Shown here piece after piece: positions 27,301-40,206 of a stretch of 64,000 nucleotides of DNA; position 1 is the stretch's first letter, and every line of letters begins with the position of its first letter. Made by a program: the position numbers and the translations under genes. The stretch covers positions 186,001-250,000 of the forward strand of contig NC_089455.1 in NCBI RefSeq assembly GCF_026210795.1. Reading direction: 5' to 3'. The DNA is from Rhizophagus irregularis. Its lineage: Eukaryota; Glomeromycota; Glomeromycetes; Glomerales; Glomeraceae. The notes beneath the pieces were generated by a model, which had not been told where the DNA came from, ran no database searches, and saw nothing but the letters and a program-made list of their open reading frames with translations.

Positions 27301-28718
27301 GTATGATCAGACTTTGGAACGGGTGCTCTTATAAACTCATCAAATTCTTCTTCTGTTCTATCCGACTCCTTTTGGCTTCTTGTATCACGACCAGACTTTA
27401 AAATTGGTGTTCTTGCAACATTTTCAAACTCTTCATCTGTCATATCCGATCTTTTTTGATTTCTTGTATGATCAGACTTTGGAACGGGTGCTCTTATAAA
27501 CTCATCAAATTCTTCTTCTGTTCTATCCGACTCCTTTTGGCTTCTTGTATCACGACCAGACTTTAAAATTGGTGTTCTTGCAACATTTTCAAACTCTTCA
27601 TCTGTCATATCCGATCTTTTTTGATTTCTTGTATCATGATCAGACTTTGGAACGGGTGCCCTTATAAACTCATCAAATTCTTCTTCTGTTCTATACGACT
27701 CCTTTTGGCTTCTTGTATAATGGCCAGACGGCGGCGTTCTTACAACCTTTTCATACTCCTCATCTATCAGATCTGATTCCCTTTGACTCCTTGTATTATG
27801 ACCAGACTTTGAAATTAACGGTGTTCTTGCAAATTCGTCAAATTCGTCATCCGTAATATTTTGATTTCTTGCAGATAGTGAAGTGCTTACAAATTTCTCA
27901 TTCTGGTCAGACCTTGAAATTGGCGGTGTTCTTGTAAACTTATCAAATTCTTCTCTCATATCAGATTCTTGACTTCTTGTATCTTGACTAGATAGCACAT
28001 GATCAAACTTTGAATCGGAATTGACATCCCCTTTGGATTTCAACTCTCTTTTTTTTCTTACATTCATTTCATCCTCATCGTCTTCTTCAGATCTATGGAG
28101 TTGAATTGTCAAATCTCTTCGGTTTTCAACATTTTCCGATTGTCTCCTATTCGTTGAATTGTTAGGCTCGTCATTTTCTTCAGTTCCAATCGAAGTTGAT
28201 CCGTCAAAATTGGGATTATTTTTCTGATTGGCAATTCCAACCTCTTGATTGGAATTTTTTTCATCATTTACGACTTTTTGGTCATTTGGAGCATTCTCAT
28301 ATGCCACATTGACGAAATCGTTTTCAGATTGACTTGATAGTTCATCTTGATCAGCAGGTGGTACATTGGAGTTAACATTAATATCACCAGACTTTTCTTT
28401 TTTAAGCGTCTCGGGATTATCATCTTTATTTTCCACAGTTAAATTACCATTCGGTTGTTCGTTTATATCGGTGTTATTCTGTTCCCCATCATCGGAAATT
28501 TCAACTGGTACAAAATTTAAAGCTTTATTTTGTACACTATTGCGAATTTGGCCATCCTTCATGTCAATTATTTCATCGTTGCCAATAGAATCCTTATCAG
28601 TCACTATATCTCCTACTTTAGTAACCATTACAATCTTTTCTTCTGCGGATGATGGCTCTTCCCTGCTATCGGATTTATCCTCATTTTTTGTATTCATTTC
28701 TTTCTCCATATTGAACAA
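9398..28718 (-). CDS. RNF213-like: RNF213/mysterin-like giant AAA+ protein with RZ finger
   Basis: I rebuilt 14 exons: 28718-22887, 22790-21952, 21873-20101, 20019-18081, 17998-16831, 16742-16586, 16510-15976, 15906-15852, 15784-15679, 15585-14943, 14875-14466, 14368-11515, 11432-9588 and 9523-9398. All introns are GT-AG (64-97 nt) and phases match, giving 18,282 nt and 6,093 residues (human RNF213 is about 5,200). Domain order: acidic N-terminus; tandem repeats (about 290-1510); CBM20-like domain (about 1630-1720, VVLGDVKELGLWEKP); helical arm; AAA module with GEAGCGKT (about 3455, split by an intron) and WLFFDEIN (about 3511); second AAA module with GAPGSSKS (about 3773) and VVLLDEVGLAE (about 3850); EEGRPLILTDLEIIYG and DPPLLNRFEKQ; RZ finger (about 5298-5335); basic C-terminus. 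RNF213-family proteins are oligomer-like ATPase ubiquitin ligases active in antimicrobial defence and lipid-droplet biology. No RING finger is seen. The start could also be the ATG at 28709. Confidence 0.93.
24185..27860 (-). repeat. Higher-order coding tandem repeat (28-, 56- and 79-residue units)
   Basis: Within exon 1 of the RNF213-like gene, a basic 28-residue unit of the form F(D/E)xxxRTPxxKSGxDTRxQKKSDxTDEE is repeated about 40 times. Nearest the start codon it forms about eight dimers of 56 residues (168 bp; two are 165 bp). It then forms seven trimers of about 79 residues (237 bp; one is 219 bp) in which 28-, 26- and 25-residue variants alternate, including a diverged ISPPTSAYSHKE unit. 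It ends with several single 28-residue (84 bp) units. Neighbouring copies are nearly identical at the DNA level, so amplification or homogenisation is recent. The region is highly charged and probably disordered. Confidence 0.93.
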
Positions 28719-29211
28719 ATTAATTCAGTAACGTAATAAAAAAAAAATTTTTTTTACACAGACTTAAAAAAACCATGTACACTATTTTTTTTTTTTTTAA
28801 GAAAAAAAACAGACACTGAGAAAGAAAGTGTCAGTAAGTCCGGAAAAACTCATTTTAGCTACCTACTATATCCATATAAGTAGCGAACACAAAATACACA
28901 AAGGGATGGTAGCACAATAGGTTCTAAATTATTTTATCATGATTATCATAACAGATAACTCATTTTTGAATTATAATATAACGCATCTTTCAATGTTAAT
29001 TGAGTTATTTCAATAATTACAGTTACAGATTGCAGTAATAGGAATTTTTAACCGCCATAACAACCTATTGATTTATTTATTTACAAGAAGTCTTCTCAGT
29101 TCATTAAACCAATTTAAAGAAATTATAATTTAACAAAATATTAATCTTAGAAATTAACTTTAATAAGAAAAGATAAATTGGTATTTTACTAGTGCTTTGA
29201 TTATAGCTGAA
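28719..29211. promoter_or_regulatory. Divergent intergenic region between RNF213-like and LYR genes
   Basis: The 493 bp separate two start codons pointing away from each other. They contain paired A and T homopolymers at 28738-28806, which tend to exclude nucleosomes, and AT-rich sequence without a clear TATA box. A shared promoter is inferred from the geometry alone. Confidence 0.45.
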
Positions 29212-29487
29212 ATGAAGTCATCAATATCTCTTTATCGTCATACACTTCGATATCTCAGATCTTCATCGTTTCCTTTTAAGTATCTATATCCAAAAATTCA
29301 CTACAATGTGCGTGAAATGTTTGAAATACATCGTGAGAGAGATGAAGAAAAAACAAAGTTGCTATTAAAATGGGGGTGGCAGGACTTAGCATTTTTAAAG
29401 TCTTGGAAAACCGTGGAAAAAGAAATTAGAGACGACATTTTTAGAGGTTTCAGTACAAGTAAAGGTGAAATTCATGACATTAAATAA
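29212..29487 (+). CDS. LYR-motif (Complex1_LYR) mitochondrial-type small protein
   Basis: A single-exon 91-residue protein begins MKSSISLYRHTLRYLR, the diagnostic LYR tripeptide with the following hydrophobic/basic helix at residues 7-16. A charged second helix (REMFEIHRERDEEKTKLLL) and a tryptophan-containing C-terminal segment follow. LYR proteins act in mitochondria as Fe-S acceptors or assembly factors for respiratory complexes and often pair with acyl carrier protein. The ATG at 29212 is the first in frame and immediately precedes the motif; family members usually start just before LYR. I cannot say which subfamily it is. It converges with the XRN-like gene; their stops are about 180 bp apart. 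Confidence 0.72.
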   Translation: MKSSISLYRHTLRYLRSSSFPFKYLYPKIHYNVREMFEIHRERDEEKTKLLLKWGWQDLAFLKSWKTVEKEIRDDIFRGFSTSKGEIHDIK

Positions 29488-29669
29488 AATATTGTTAGGA
29501 AATGTAAATTATTATATGAATAAAAATAATAAATAATAATATAACTTAATTCCAAGACACAAATTATTATTATATATTTATATATATTTATATGATACAA
29601 TTAATTATATAATATGTAATTCAAAGATAAATTGAATAATTTAATAACTAAATTGTAAATATCATTTAT

Positions 29670-31976
29670 TTAATATTTCCGGGAATAATTTATATTACCA
29701 TTATTTACAGTATTGAAAGAATTAAATTGTCCTTCTTGTCTGATATTTTGATTATTATATGTCGAAATCGTTTGATTTCGATTAGCAGAATATCTAACAT
29801 TATTTTGAACTTTTGCTTGAGGTGCCACGCTTCTTCTGTATTGACCATTAGTATAACTGTCTGAAAATAATTGGTCTATCTTTGATTTGTTATGACGTAA
29901 ATTTGTTGTTGTTCCATAATTTCGAGATTGAGATGTCAAATTTGTCAAATTGACAGAAGTAGGTCTCAGCTGTACTGAAGTTTCCACATTCGATTGATTT
30001 GTTAAATACCCAGTACTTGCATTTGATTGGTATTCTGAGTATCCCTCATACATATTCCTATTGTCCTTTATCAAGTTTGAGTTTGGAATAATTTTAGATT
30101 TTTGCTCATTCTTATTAGAACACGATGATGAAGAAGGTTGATAATTAAAAAGCGCCTCATTTTTATTGGATGAAGATAGCGTTGCAGTAATATTAAGAAG
30201 AAGCTGTAATTTCGACAAGTTGTCAGGGACACATGGCAACTTGTACTCAGCATTAACTACTGAATTACGATAAATTTTGCTCCATTCGTTAATAGGCGAG
30301 TCAATTGATATCCGCATTTGTCCATCATAAAATAATTGCCCATAGAATTTCGAGTCCGCAGGAAAAACGAATTTTCCACCTCTCGCCGTACAAAGAGAAT
30401 AGATTATTGAATAGGATGATGAGTTTCGACCTGCATAAATTTGTATGTTTCCATTGACATTATTTCTACGTTCGTCTTCAGGACTTAGTAAAGAATATCG
30501 TGGTGCCATTGTTTCTGATAAAACCTTCTCATCGATAAACGGCAAGACAGCTTTAGAGTTTGAACAACTATATTCTCTTGGATAATATTTTACAATTGGT
30601 GACTTTGGGTCTGTAAGTAAATCACGGAAAGGCTCGGGCAAAAGATAATGACATACTGGAGGTATAATACTCATTAATTGCTCAAATGGTCGCATTGGAG
30701 TGTCCTTAGTAAAAGTTTGGTCGAAATTTTCTGCTTTTACATGATTCAATATATCATGAATAGATGGCGGTTTATGATGAGGATAATAGAATCTCCAACT
30801 TGGGCATTCACCAGAATAATATTGTAAAATCCAACAAATCGTCTTTACATAATCATTAGCTCTGATCGCAGCTTCGTTAATGTTTCCTATTGAAGTAAAA
30901 CTCAAATTTGACATGCGACGACCAAATATCACATCTTCTAAAAACTTGATAAACCTGAGAAATCGGTCCATGTTAATAAAACCTCCTTTGTTGATAATAT
31001 AAGTACGAGATTCATTGAAATAATTTCTGTATGCTTTGAATAAGAGATCCACTCCTGTTTCACGTAGATAAGTTACTCTTGGTAAAAAATCATTCCCAAG
31101 TAAGTTTACGATACATACAAAATCTTCGATTATATTCTCCTCGTTAATCACTTTATTTAATTGAGGTACTACCATATCATGTACAATATGTTTACGAAGT
31201 TTACTTATGTTAAGCACAACATCTTTGCCGTCAACTCCGGGTCGTAAAATGCGCAGGTTAGGTTCATGTGTTAACAAAGCGTACATGATGAAGTCAGCAT
31301 CTCCCCCACAAACCGTATGTTTGAATTTCGAATTATAGCCTGGATGTTTACGTTGTGTATTTAAAAATCGAAATATTTTGTGTTCACCTTCACCTGCTAC
31401 ACTCGAATCGTTGAATATTATTTGAAGGTTTCTTGCTCTACCATTTAAACGTTGATAAATGTAATATCTAATTGCATCATTCGCCGCTTGCATAAAAGAT
31501 GTTCCCGCTGATATAGAAACGGAATCAACTGGAACAAAAAATCCTGAATCTTTTCCATCTTTTTCATTTTTTGAAGCATCATCTGAAGATTCACTTGATG
31601 AAATATTGCCTGAAATAGAAGTATTGCTTGGACTAGAAGGTAGAATTGATTTATGATTATCTTGAGCCAAATATCTTCTTGACCTTTGTTCATTCATTTT
31701 CGCTCTAGGAGCAACACCATCCATTGCTATATATACTAATACTTGTGGTTCACAAATGTTGAACGCAGCGTCCATTTCTTTAAATACTTTTGATAATACT
31801 CTACGTGGGGTCCGATGTTTTTTTTTAGAGCTGGCTTTATTACGAGTTGCAACATGAAATAAAGCATTGATATCTAAATATAAAAAATCTGTTTTGCTGC
31901 GAGGTGGTTTTTTGACTGTTTCTATAATATGAGGATAACGCAAAGATAACCACTTAAAGAAACCCGGTACGCCCAT
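29670..31976 (-). CDS. Divergent XRN/RAT1-family 5'-3' exoribonuclease
   Basis: An intronless 768-residue protein starts MGVPGFFKWLSLRYP, the canonical XRN start. Conserved elements follow: LYLDINALFH, AMDGVAPRAKMNEQRSRR, GTSFM, NDSSVAGEGEHK, GGDADFIM and LLGNDFLPRV, so all expected acidic metal ligands are present. XRN enzymes degrade 5'-monophosphorylated RNA in cytoplasm (Xrn1) or nucleus (Rat1). Several near-invariant positions differ: DINALFH in place of DMNGIIH, GGDADF in place of GLDADL, GNDFLPRVTYL in place of GNDFLPHLP. The protein is also shorter than Rat1 (about 1,000) or Xrn1 (about 1,500). The last 200 residues are Asn/Ser-rich low complexity. This suggests an accessory paralog rather than the housekeeping enzyme. 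The lack of introns contrasts with its neighbours and could point to a retrocopy. Confidence 0.88.
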   Translation of the reverse strand: MGVPGFFKWLSLRYPHIIETVKKPPRSKTDFLYLDINALFHVATRNKASSKKKHRTPRRVLSKVFKEMDAAFNICEPQVLVYIAMDGVAPRAKMNEQRSRRYLAQDNHKSILPSSPSNTSISGNISSSESSDDASKNEKDGKDSGFFVPVDSVSISAGTSFMQAANDAIRYYIYQRLNGRARNLQIIFNDSSVAGEGEHKIFRFLNTQRKHPGYNSKFKHTVCGGDADFIMYALLTHEPNLRILRPGVDGKDVVLNISKLRKHIVHDMVVPQLNKVINEENIIEDFVCIVNLLGNDFLPRVTYLRETGVDLLFKAYRNYFNESRTYIINKGGFINMDRFLRFIKFLEDVIFGRRMSNLSFTSIGNINEAAIRANDYVKTICWILQYYSGECPSWRFYYPHHKPPSIHDILNHVKAENFDQTFTKDTPMRPFEQLMSIIPPVCHYLLPEPFRDLLTDPKSPIVKYYPREYSCSNSKAVLPFIDEKVLSETMAPRYSLLSPEDERRNNVNGNIQIYAGRNSSSYSIIYSLCTARGGKFVFPADSKFYGQLFYDGQMRISIDSPINEWSKIYRNSVVNAEYKLPCVPDNLSKLQLLLNITATLSSSNKNEALFNYQPSSSSCSNKNEQKSKIIPNSNLIKDNRNMYEGYSEYQSNASTGYLTNQSNVETSVQLRPTSVNLTNLTSQSRNYGTTTNLRHNKSKIDQLFSDSYTNGQYRRSVAPQAKVQNNVRYSANRNQTISTYNNQNIRQEGQFNSFNTVNNGNINYSRKY

Positions 31977-32138
31977 TATTTTAAATTAAAGAAATTAATA
32001 ATTAAAACAACTAAACGAGTTATGGTCCGATTTTACCGATTTTTTATTCACAAAGATAGTAGCACAAACACCTTAATGCGTTAATTTGGCAGATCTCTTG
32101 TTTTTTTTTTGATCGAATGATTGAAATATCAAAAGACG
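31977..32138. promoter_or_regulatory. Short divergent promoter, XRN-like / NVL-like
   Basis: Only 162 bp separate the two divergent start codons. A poly-T tract lies at about 32100-32110. An upstream ATG at 32117 opens a 14-codon reading frame that overlaps the presumed NVL start at 32139 in another frame. Both neighbours concern RNA metabolism, so co-regulation is plausible but inferred. Confidence 0.45.
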
Positions 32139-35640
<3,502 letters not shown>

Positions 35641-37620
35641 AATTTTTTTTGAAAAAGAAATTTATTGTATAATATAATGTTATAACATACTTGTATTTGC
35701 ATTTTTTCTAATCAAGAAAATATTTAATATTTAATAATAATCAAGTAAAAATTTATTTTCAATAAAACCGTTAAATGTTTATTTTTATTTTCATCAAAAA
35801 TTCTGATTAGATATAAATATACTGTATATGCAGCCAAAATTATTATAACTTTTAACTATGTATATTAATGCCCTAATTAAAGAATCTTGAATCGAATAAT
35901 TTAAAGTTTGTAATAAAGTTATATTATCACGCATTTTAAAATATATAATCATCACCCGAGGTTTCATTAATTGGTACTAATTATTTGCAGTAATATGAAT
36001 TATTATTTGCTGAAACTTTTGTACAAATAGTTTGATTAAATAAGCAGATCGTACATAAATGCTCTTTTAAAAATTCCTTGTAATTACTGTCTCTACCTAA
36101 AGTACTTGCTGAAAAATCAATCACCATAAAATATGTAATCACACTAAACACGTATTAATTAGAAGGTCCATTCAAATTTTCTTCTCTTATTTTGTTTGGA
36201 TCCTAACCTTTCATTTATTTGGATTTAAATGTATTCATTAGTAACTAAGCATGCCTTGTAGACTTATAGTCATTGCATGCACACTTATCAGGCGATTTTT
36301 ATTCTAAAATACACGACATTTGAGTTTGAAAAGAGAGGATTTTAAATCTGAATACATACAATTAAAAATTTTTAAAATTATCATCCTCCGCTGATAAATT
36401 AGTAATTAAAATACGTGATTTAATATTAACGAACATTAGAACATATAAAGGGCTCTCAATAAATTCTTTTATTCCTCGACAATCAGTTAAATGTTTATTA
36501 TTTGTTTATCCATAACTGAATCTTCCGGGAGAAAAGCCTTTTGATAACATGACATCATTGTTTAAAGAATTTTAATGTCATATCACTATATATTTCCTAA
36601 TATAACTTAGTTTCCAGTTGATTTATTGGCCGAATTTGAAATAATCCGATTTAATAATATTAATATTTGATACACACAAAATTAATTATCCGAAAATTAA
36701 AAATAAATTAACTATTCAAAAGTTTCACTTTTTTCCTGGTTTCGTAGAAAAGATTTAGCGATCAATGCTATTTAAGATTATTTTGATTATAAAAAAAAAA
36801 AAATGCTACTTTTACTTACAATAGAAATTAGAAATCAAATGTAATTCAAACAAAATTGACGAAATTGATTATAATATTAACTAACCTGTTCTCATTTATT
36901 TATTGTTCCACAATAAATTATAGATGAAATAATTGTTGTTAAATATTGGCAAATATAATTACATGGAAATATTTTCCAATTTCCGTATTAATATAAAAGG
37001 AATCAAAGACACGACGCTGTGAAAATGAAATGCTGATCTAAAAATAGAATAAAATGGTTCATACATATCAGGTCTGTGCTAACGAGCTTCAATAGTGACT
37101 TATTTGTTGTTGACATTACACATTATGAGGAAAGGTTCAAGTCCAATACTTTCAGATGATTTACATATAACTAATTTTAGATTTGTAATATTTGTAATAT
37201 ACAATATATGAGAGTGACGAATAAAATTTTTCGTTTAGAAAAATGTGTGATTTGTTATGACACAATATTTTTCTAGTGAACGTAAATTTTCTCTCAATCT
37301 GAATTTTTTTAACCTTGTATCTAGTCATATACGTATAAACCTTTACGTAGATCATTTTCAAATATTGACCAATTCCGGTTAATTAAAATGCATAAACATG
37401 TTGTGGTAAATTAACTTATACTATTTTAAAAAGTTTCTTTTTCTATTTCGGTATATAAAGAATCATAATTAATTATATGAAACGTAATACAAACATTACA
37501 CAAAGTAATTTGTTTTATTACCCTTAAAGGTAAAAAGTAATTAAAACCACGGAAAAAAAAGGAAAAAAAAAATAAATTCACTCGAATTTTCTTTCTTCCA
37601 TTCATTCGAAAGAAAAAAAA
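35641..37620. other. AT-rich intergenic DNA
   Basis: About 2 kb downstream of the NVL-like gene and upstream of a Sel1 gene. Only short chance reading frames are present. The A-rich leader just before the Sel1 start (37545-37620) has gaaagaaaaaaaa tracts. I see no RNA gene or repeat of note. Confidence 0.55.
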
Positions 37621-39015
37621 ATGTCTTCGATAGATAATAAACCTACAGATAATTTTAATAGAAGTTTAAAATCTCTAATATTTTCTTCGAGAACATCAAA
37701 ATTCTTTCAACATAGATTAACTTCATATAATAACAATAATCTTAAAAATGTTAAAATAAATTTACCTTTAAAAGAAAATGAGAATAATAATAATAATAAT
37801 AATGATAAAAAGATATCAATTATAACAAAAGATGATGTAATTTATCCAATTATTAATGATAAAGAAAAAATCAAAGATAATATAGATGATAAAAAACAAA
37901 TTTTTAATAAAATTTCAACAAAGAATTTACCATTACAAGAAGAGATAAAAACAACAAAAAGTTTACCATCACAAGAAGAAGTAAATATTTTATTTTTACA
38001 AGAATTATTACAAGATTTTGAAAAAGTTTTAACAATTACAGAAGATTTTAAAGGATTTGATAAATATGCAACTGATTGGATGAAAAATTATATTCAAGAG
38101 AATATGAAAAAGACAAAAACAGAATATATATTTGAAGTTTTATTAAATTTTTATCAAGAAAAACATCTTCAATATTTTTCATCAATTTTGGGATTTTTTT
38201 ATCAATATGGAATTGGAAATAAAATTGATAAAAGGAAAGCTTTAGAATTATATAAATTAGCAACTTTACAAAATAATTCAGGAAAATATATTTATAATCA
38301 TTTACAAAATATAAATAATTCTGTTGGAAAATATTTATTAGCATTATATTATTATAAAGATATTATTGTAGATAAACAATCATCATTAAAATGGAGTTAT
38401 AAATCAGCAAAGAAAGATAATCCTGTATCACAATATGAAGTAGGATATTGTTATGAGAATGGAATAGGAACCATACAAAGTGATAAGAAAGCTTTTGAAT
38501 GGTATATGAAATCTGCTATTGGTGGGAATTCAAAAGGACAATGTTCATTGGCTTGGTGTTATCAACAAGGGATTGGAATTGACAAAGATGATATAAAATC
38601 TTATGAATGGTACTTAAAATCCGCAGAAGGGGGGAATATGAATGGTCAATGTAATGTAGCATATTATTATGAGAATGGGATTGGAACCGAAAAGGATGAA
38701 CATAAAGCATTTGAATGGTATGAGAAAAGTGCTTTAAATGGAAGCACTTTTGGTCAAAATAGTTTAGGATATTTTTATGAATTTGGTATTGGAACTGTAA
38801 AAGATCCCGTTAAAGCTATTGATTGGTACACAAAGTCCGCTAAAAGAGGTAATAATATTGGACAATTTAATTTGGGAAGATGTTATCATGATGGTATTGG
38901 TATAGAAAAGGATGTAAAGAAAGCCTACGAGTGGTTATTAAAATCTGCGAAAGCTGGAAATCAACAGGGTCAACTTTATCTTGAAAGATTCTTTTATATT
39001 AAAATGAAACCATAA
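37621..39015 (+). CDS. Sel1-repeat protein
   Basis: A single-exon 464-residue protein. Residues 1-130 are Asn/Lys-rich and low in complexity. From about residue 180 to the end it is built of Sel1-like repeats (about 36 residues each), for example GYCYENGIGTIQSDKKAFEW, WCYQQGIGIDKDDIKSYEWY and RCYHDGIGIEKDVKKAYEWL. At least six clear repeats are present. Sel1 repeats form alpha-solenoids that hold protein complexes together. In these fungi they are expanded, often attached to kinases; this copy has no kinase domain. The ATG at 37621 follows a long purine-rich leader and is the first in frame. No specific partner or pathway can be named. Confidence 0.88.
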   Translation: MSSIDNKPTDNFNRSLKSLIFSSRTSKFFQHRLTSYNNNNLKNVKINLPLKENENNNNNNNDKKISIITKDDVIYPIINDKEKIKDNIDDKKQIFNKISTKNLPLQEEIKTTKSLPSQEEVNILFLQELLQDFEKVLTITEDFKGFDKYATDWMKNYIQENMKKTKTEYIFEVLLNFYQEKHLQYFSSILGFFYQYGIGNKIDKRKALELYKLATLQNNSGKYIYNHLQNINNSVGKYLLALYYYKDIIVDKQSSLKWSYKSAKKDNPVSQYEVGYCYENGIGTIQSDKKAFEWYMKSAIGGNSKGQCSLAWCYQQGIGIDKDDIKSYEWYLKSAEGGNMNGQCNVAYYYENGIGTEKDEHKAFEWYEKSALNGSTFGQNSLGYFYEFGIGTVKDPVKAIDWYTKSAKRGNNIGQFNLGRCYHDGIGIEKDVKKAYEWLLKSAKAGNQQGQLYLERFFYIKMKP

Positions 39016-40206
39016 GATAGGATATATAATAATATATAATACATAATAATATTTGTATACAAATTAACCGGTGTGATCTTCTAATTTTTTTTTTAAATAA
39101 ATCTGCCACTTGTCACCTTATTATATGACACACAATTGTCACATGGTATAAGGGGTTAATAAACATTATCAGTTATATTATAAATATAAAATGAATTTTT
39201 TTTGTAATAAAAAATGTCAACCTGATTAATTGAAAGTGTTTTTTTCATATGATTGATTGATATTTTGATGTTTTCTTTTTTTTATAAATCTTCACATGTT
39301 TAAAACCCTAAAAAAAAAAATAAACATTTATAATATTTATAATCTGATAAATTTTAAATCATAGTTATCTTATCTCCCTCCATTGAACGAATTTTAATTT
39401 GGTGATTAATCATCCCAAAAAAAAAATATCTGTGTCACTATAGTCATAAGAACTGGACTTTAATTTCGGCAATAATCATTAAATTTATTAGAATGAGCTA
39501 ATGCGGCATAAACCGACCATTTGGAGGTTGCATATCAAAGATTTAAAAAACAAAAAAGCATCAAGGCGAATTAGGCGTGCATCCGTACAACTAATGCATC
39601 TTCCACGTTATATACATTATACTTATTTATCTGATATACTTATTTATATGATATATTTATTAAATAAATAAGGTCTTTCACGTGTCAATTTTGGTAGAAA
39701 ATTTGGATTTGAATTAAGATTTGAAGTTATTATATCACACATGACCCGATCTTCGGTAAATTTCGCTAAAATTATTCTCCTGAAATGTTCCACAACTTTT
39801 TTTTAATGAATGAAAATGTTCAATGTTTCTCAAATATGCATTATTACTAAAAAAAAAGAAAATGCATTTTTTCTTACTATTTAAATTATTAAATTCAAAT
39901 GGTTTACCCGCCTAGATTATTTTGATCTGATCTGAATTTGTTATTAAGCTTTTACTTTAAAAATCCCTCGAAAATTTCTTGAACAATTCTGTTTTCTTAG
40001 CGGTCGGTAAAACGCCTCTCCTCTTAGTTTTATACCAATTATTTGTTTCTTTCGGTTTTATCTTTTTTTTGTTTCGAAATCTCTTTATATGAAAGTTCTT
40101 AAATAAAGGGTTATTGAAAAAAGAAAAAAATAATTAAAATAAAATATCGTATATGAAGGATTGCTGGACATATCCATTTTTTCATATAACATTCTAAAAA
40201 GTGATC
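39016..40206. other. Intergenic DNA without recognised features
   Basis: AT-rich sequence between two plus-strand genes. A tcacgtgtca motif lies near 39678 and a polypyrimidine block (ttttatcttttttttg) lies about 150 bp before the next start. No conserved coding fragment is seen. Confidence 0.5.

Noticed and set aside
24185-27860. CRISPR-like array
   Set aside because: The repeats are in-frame coding units without unique spacers, in a eukaryotic gene.
37161-37361. Short minus-strand frame before the Sel1 gene
   Set aside because: Low-complexity Lys/Tyr/Ile composition typical of AT-rich chance frames.
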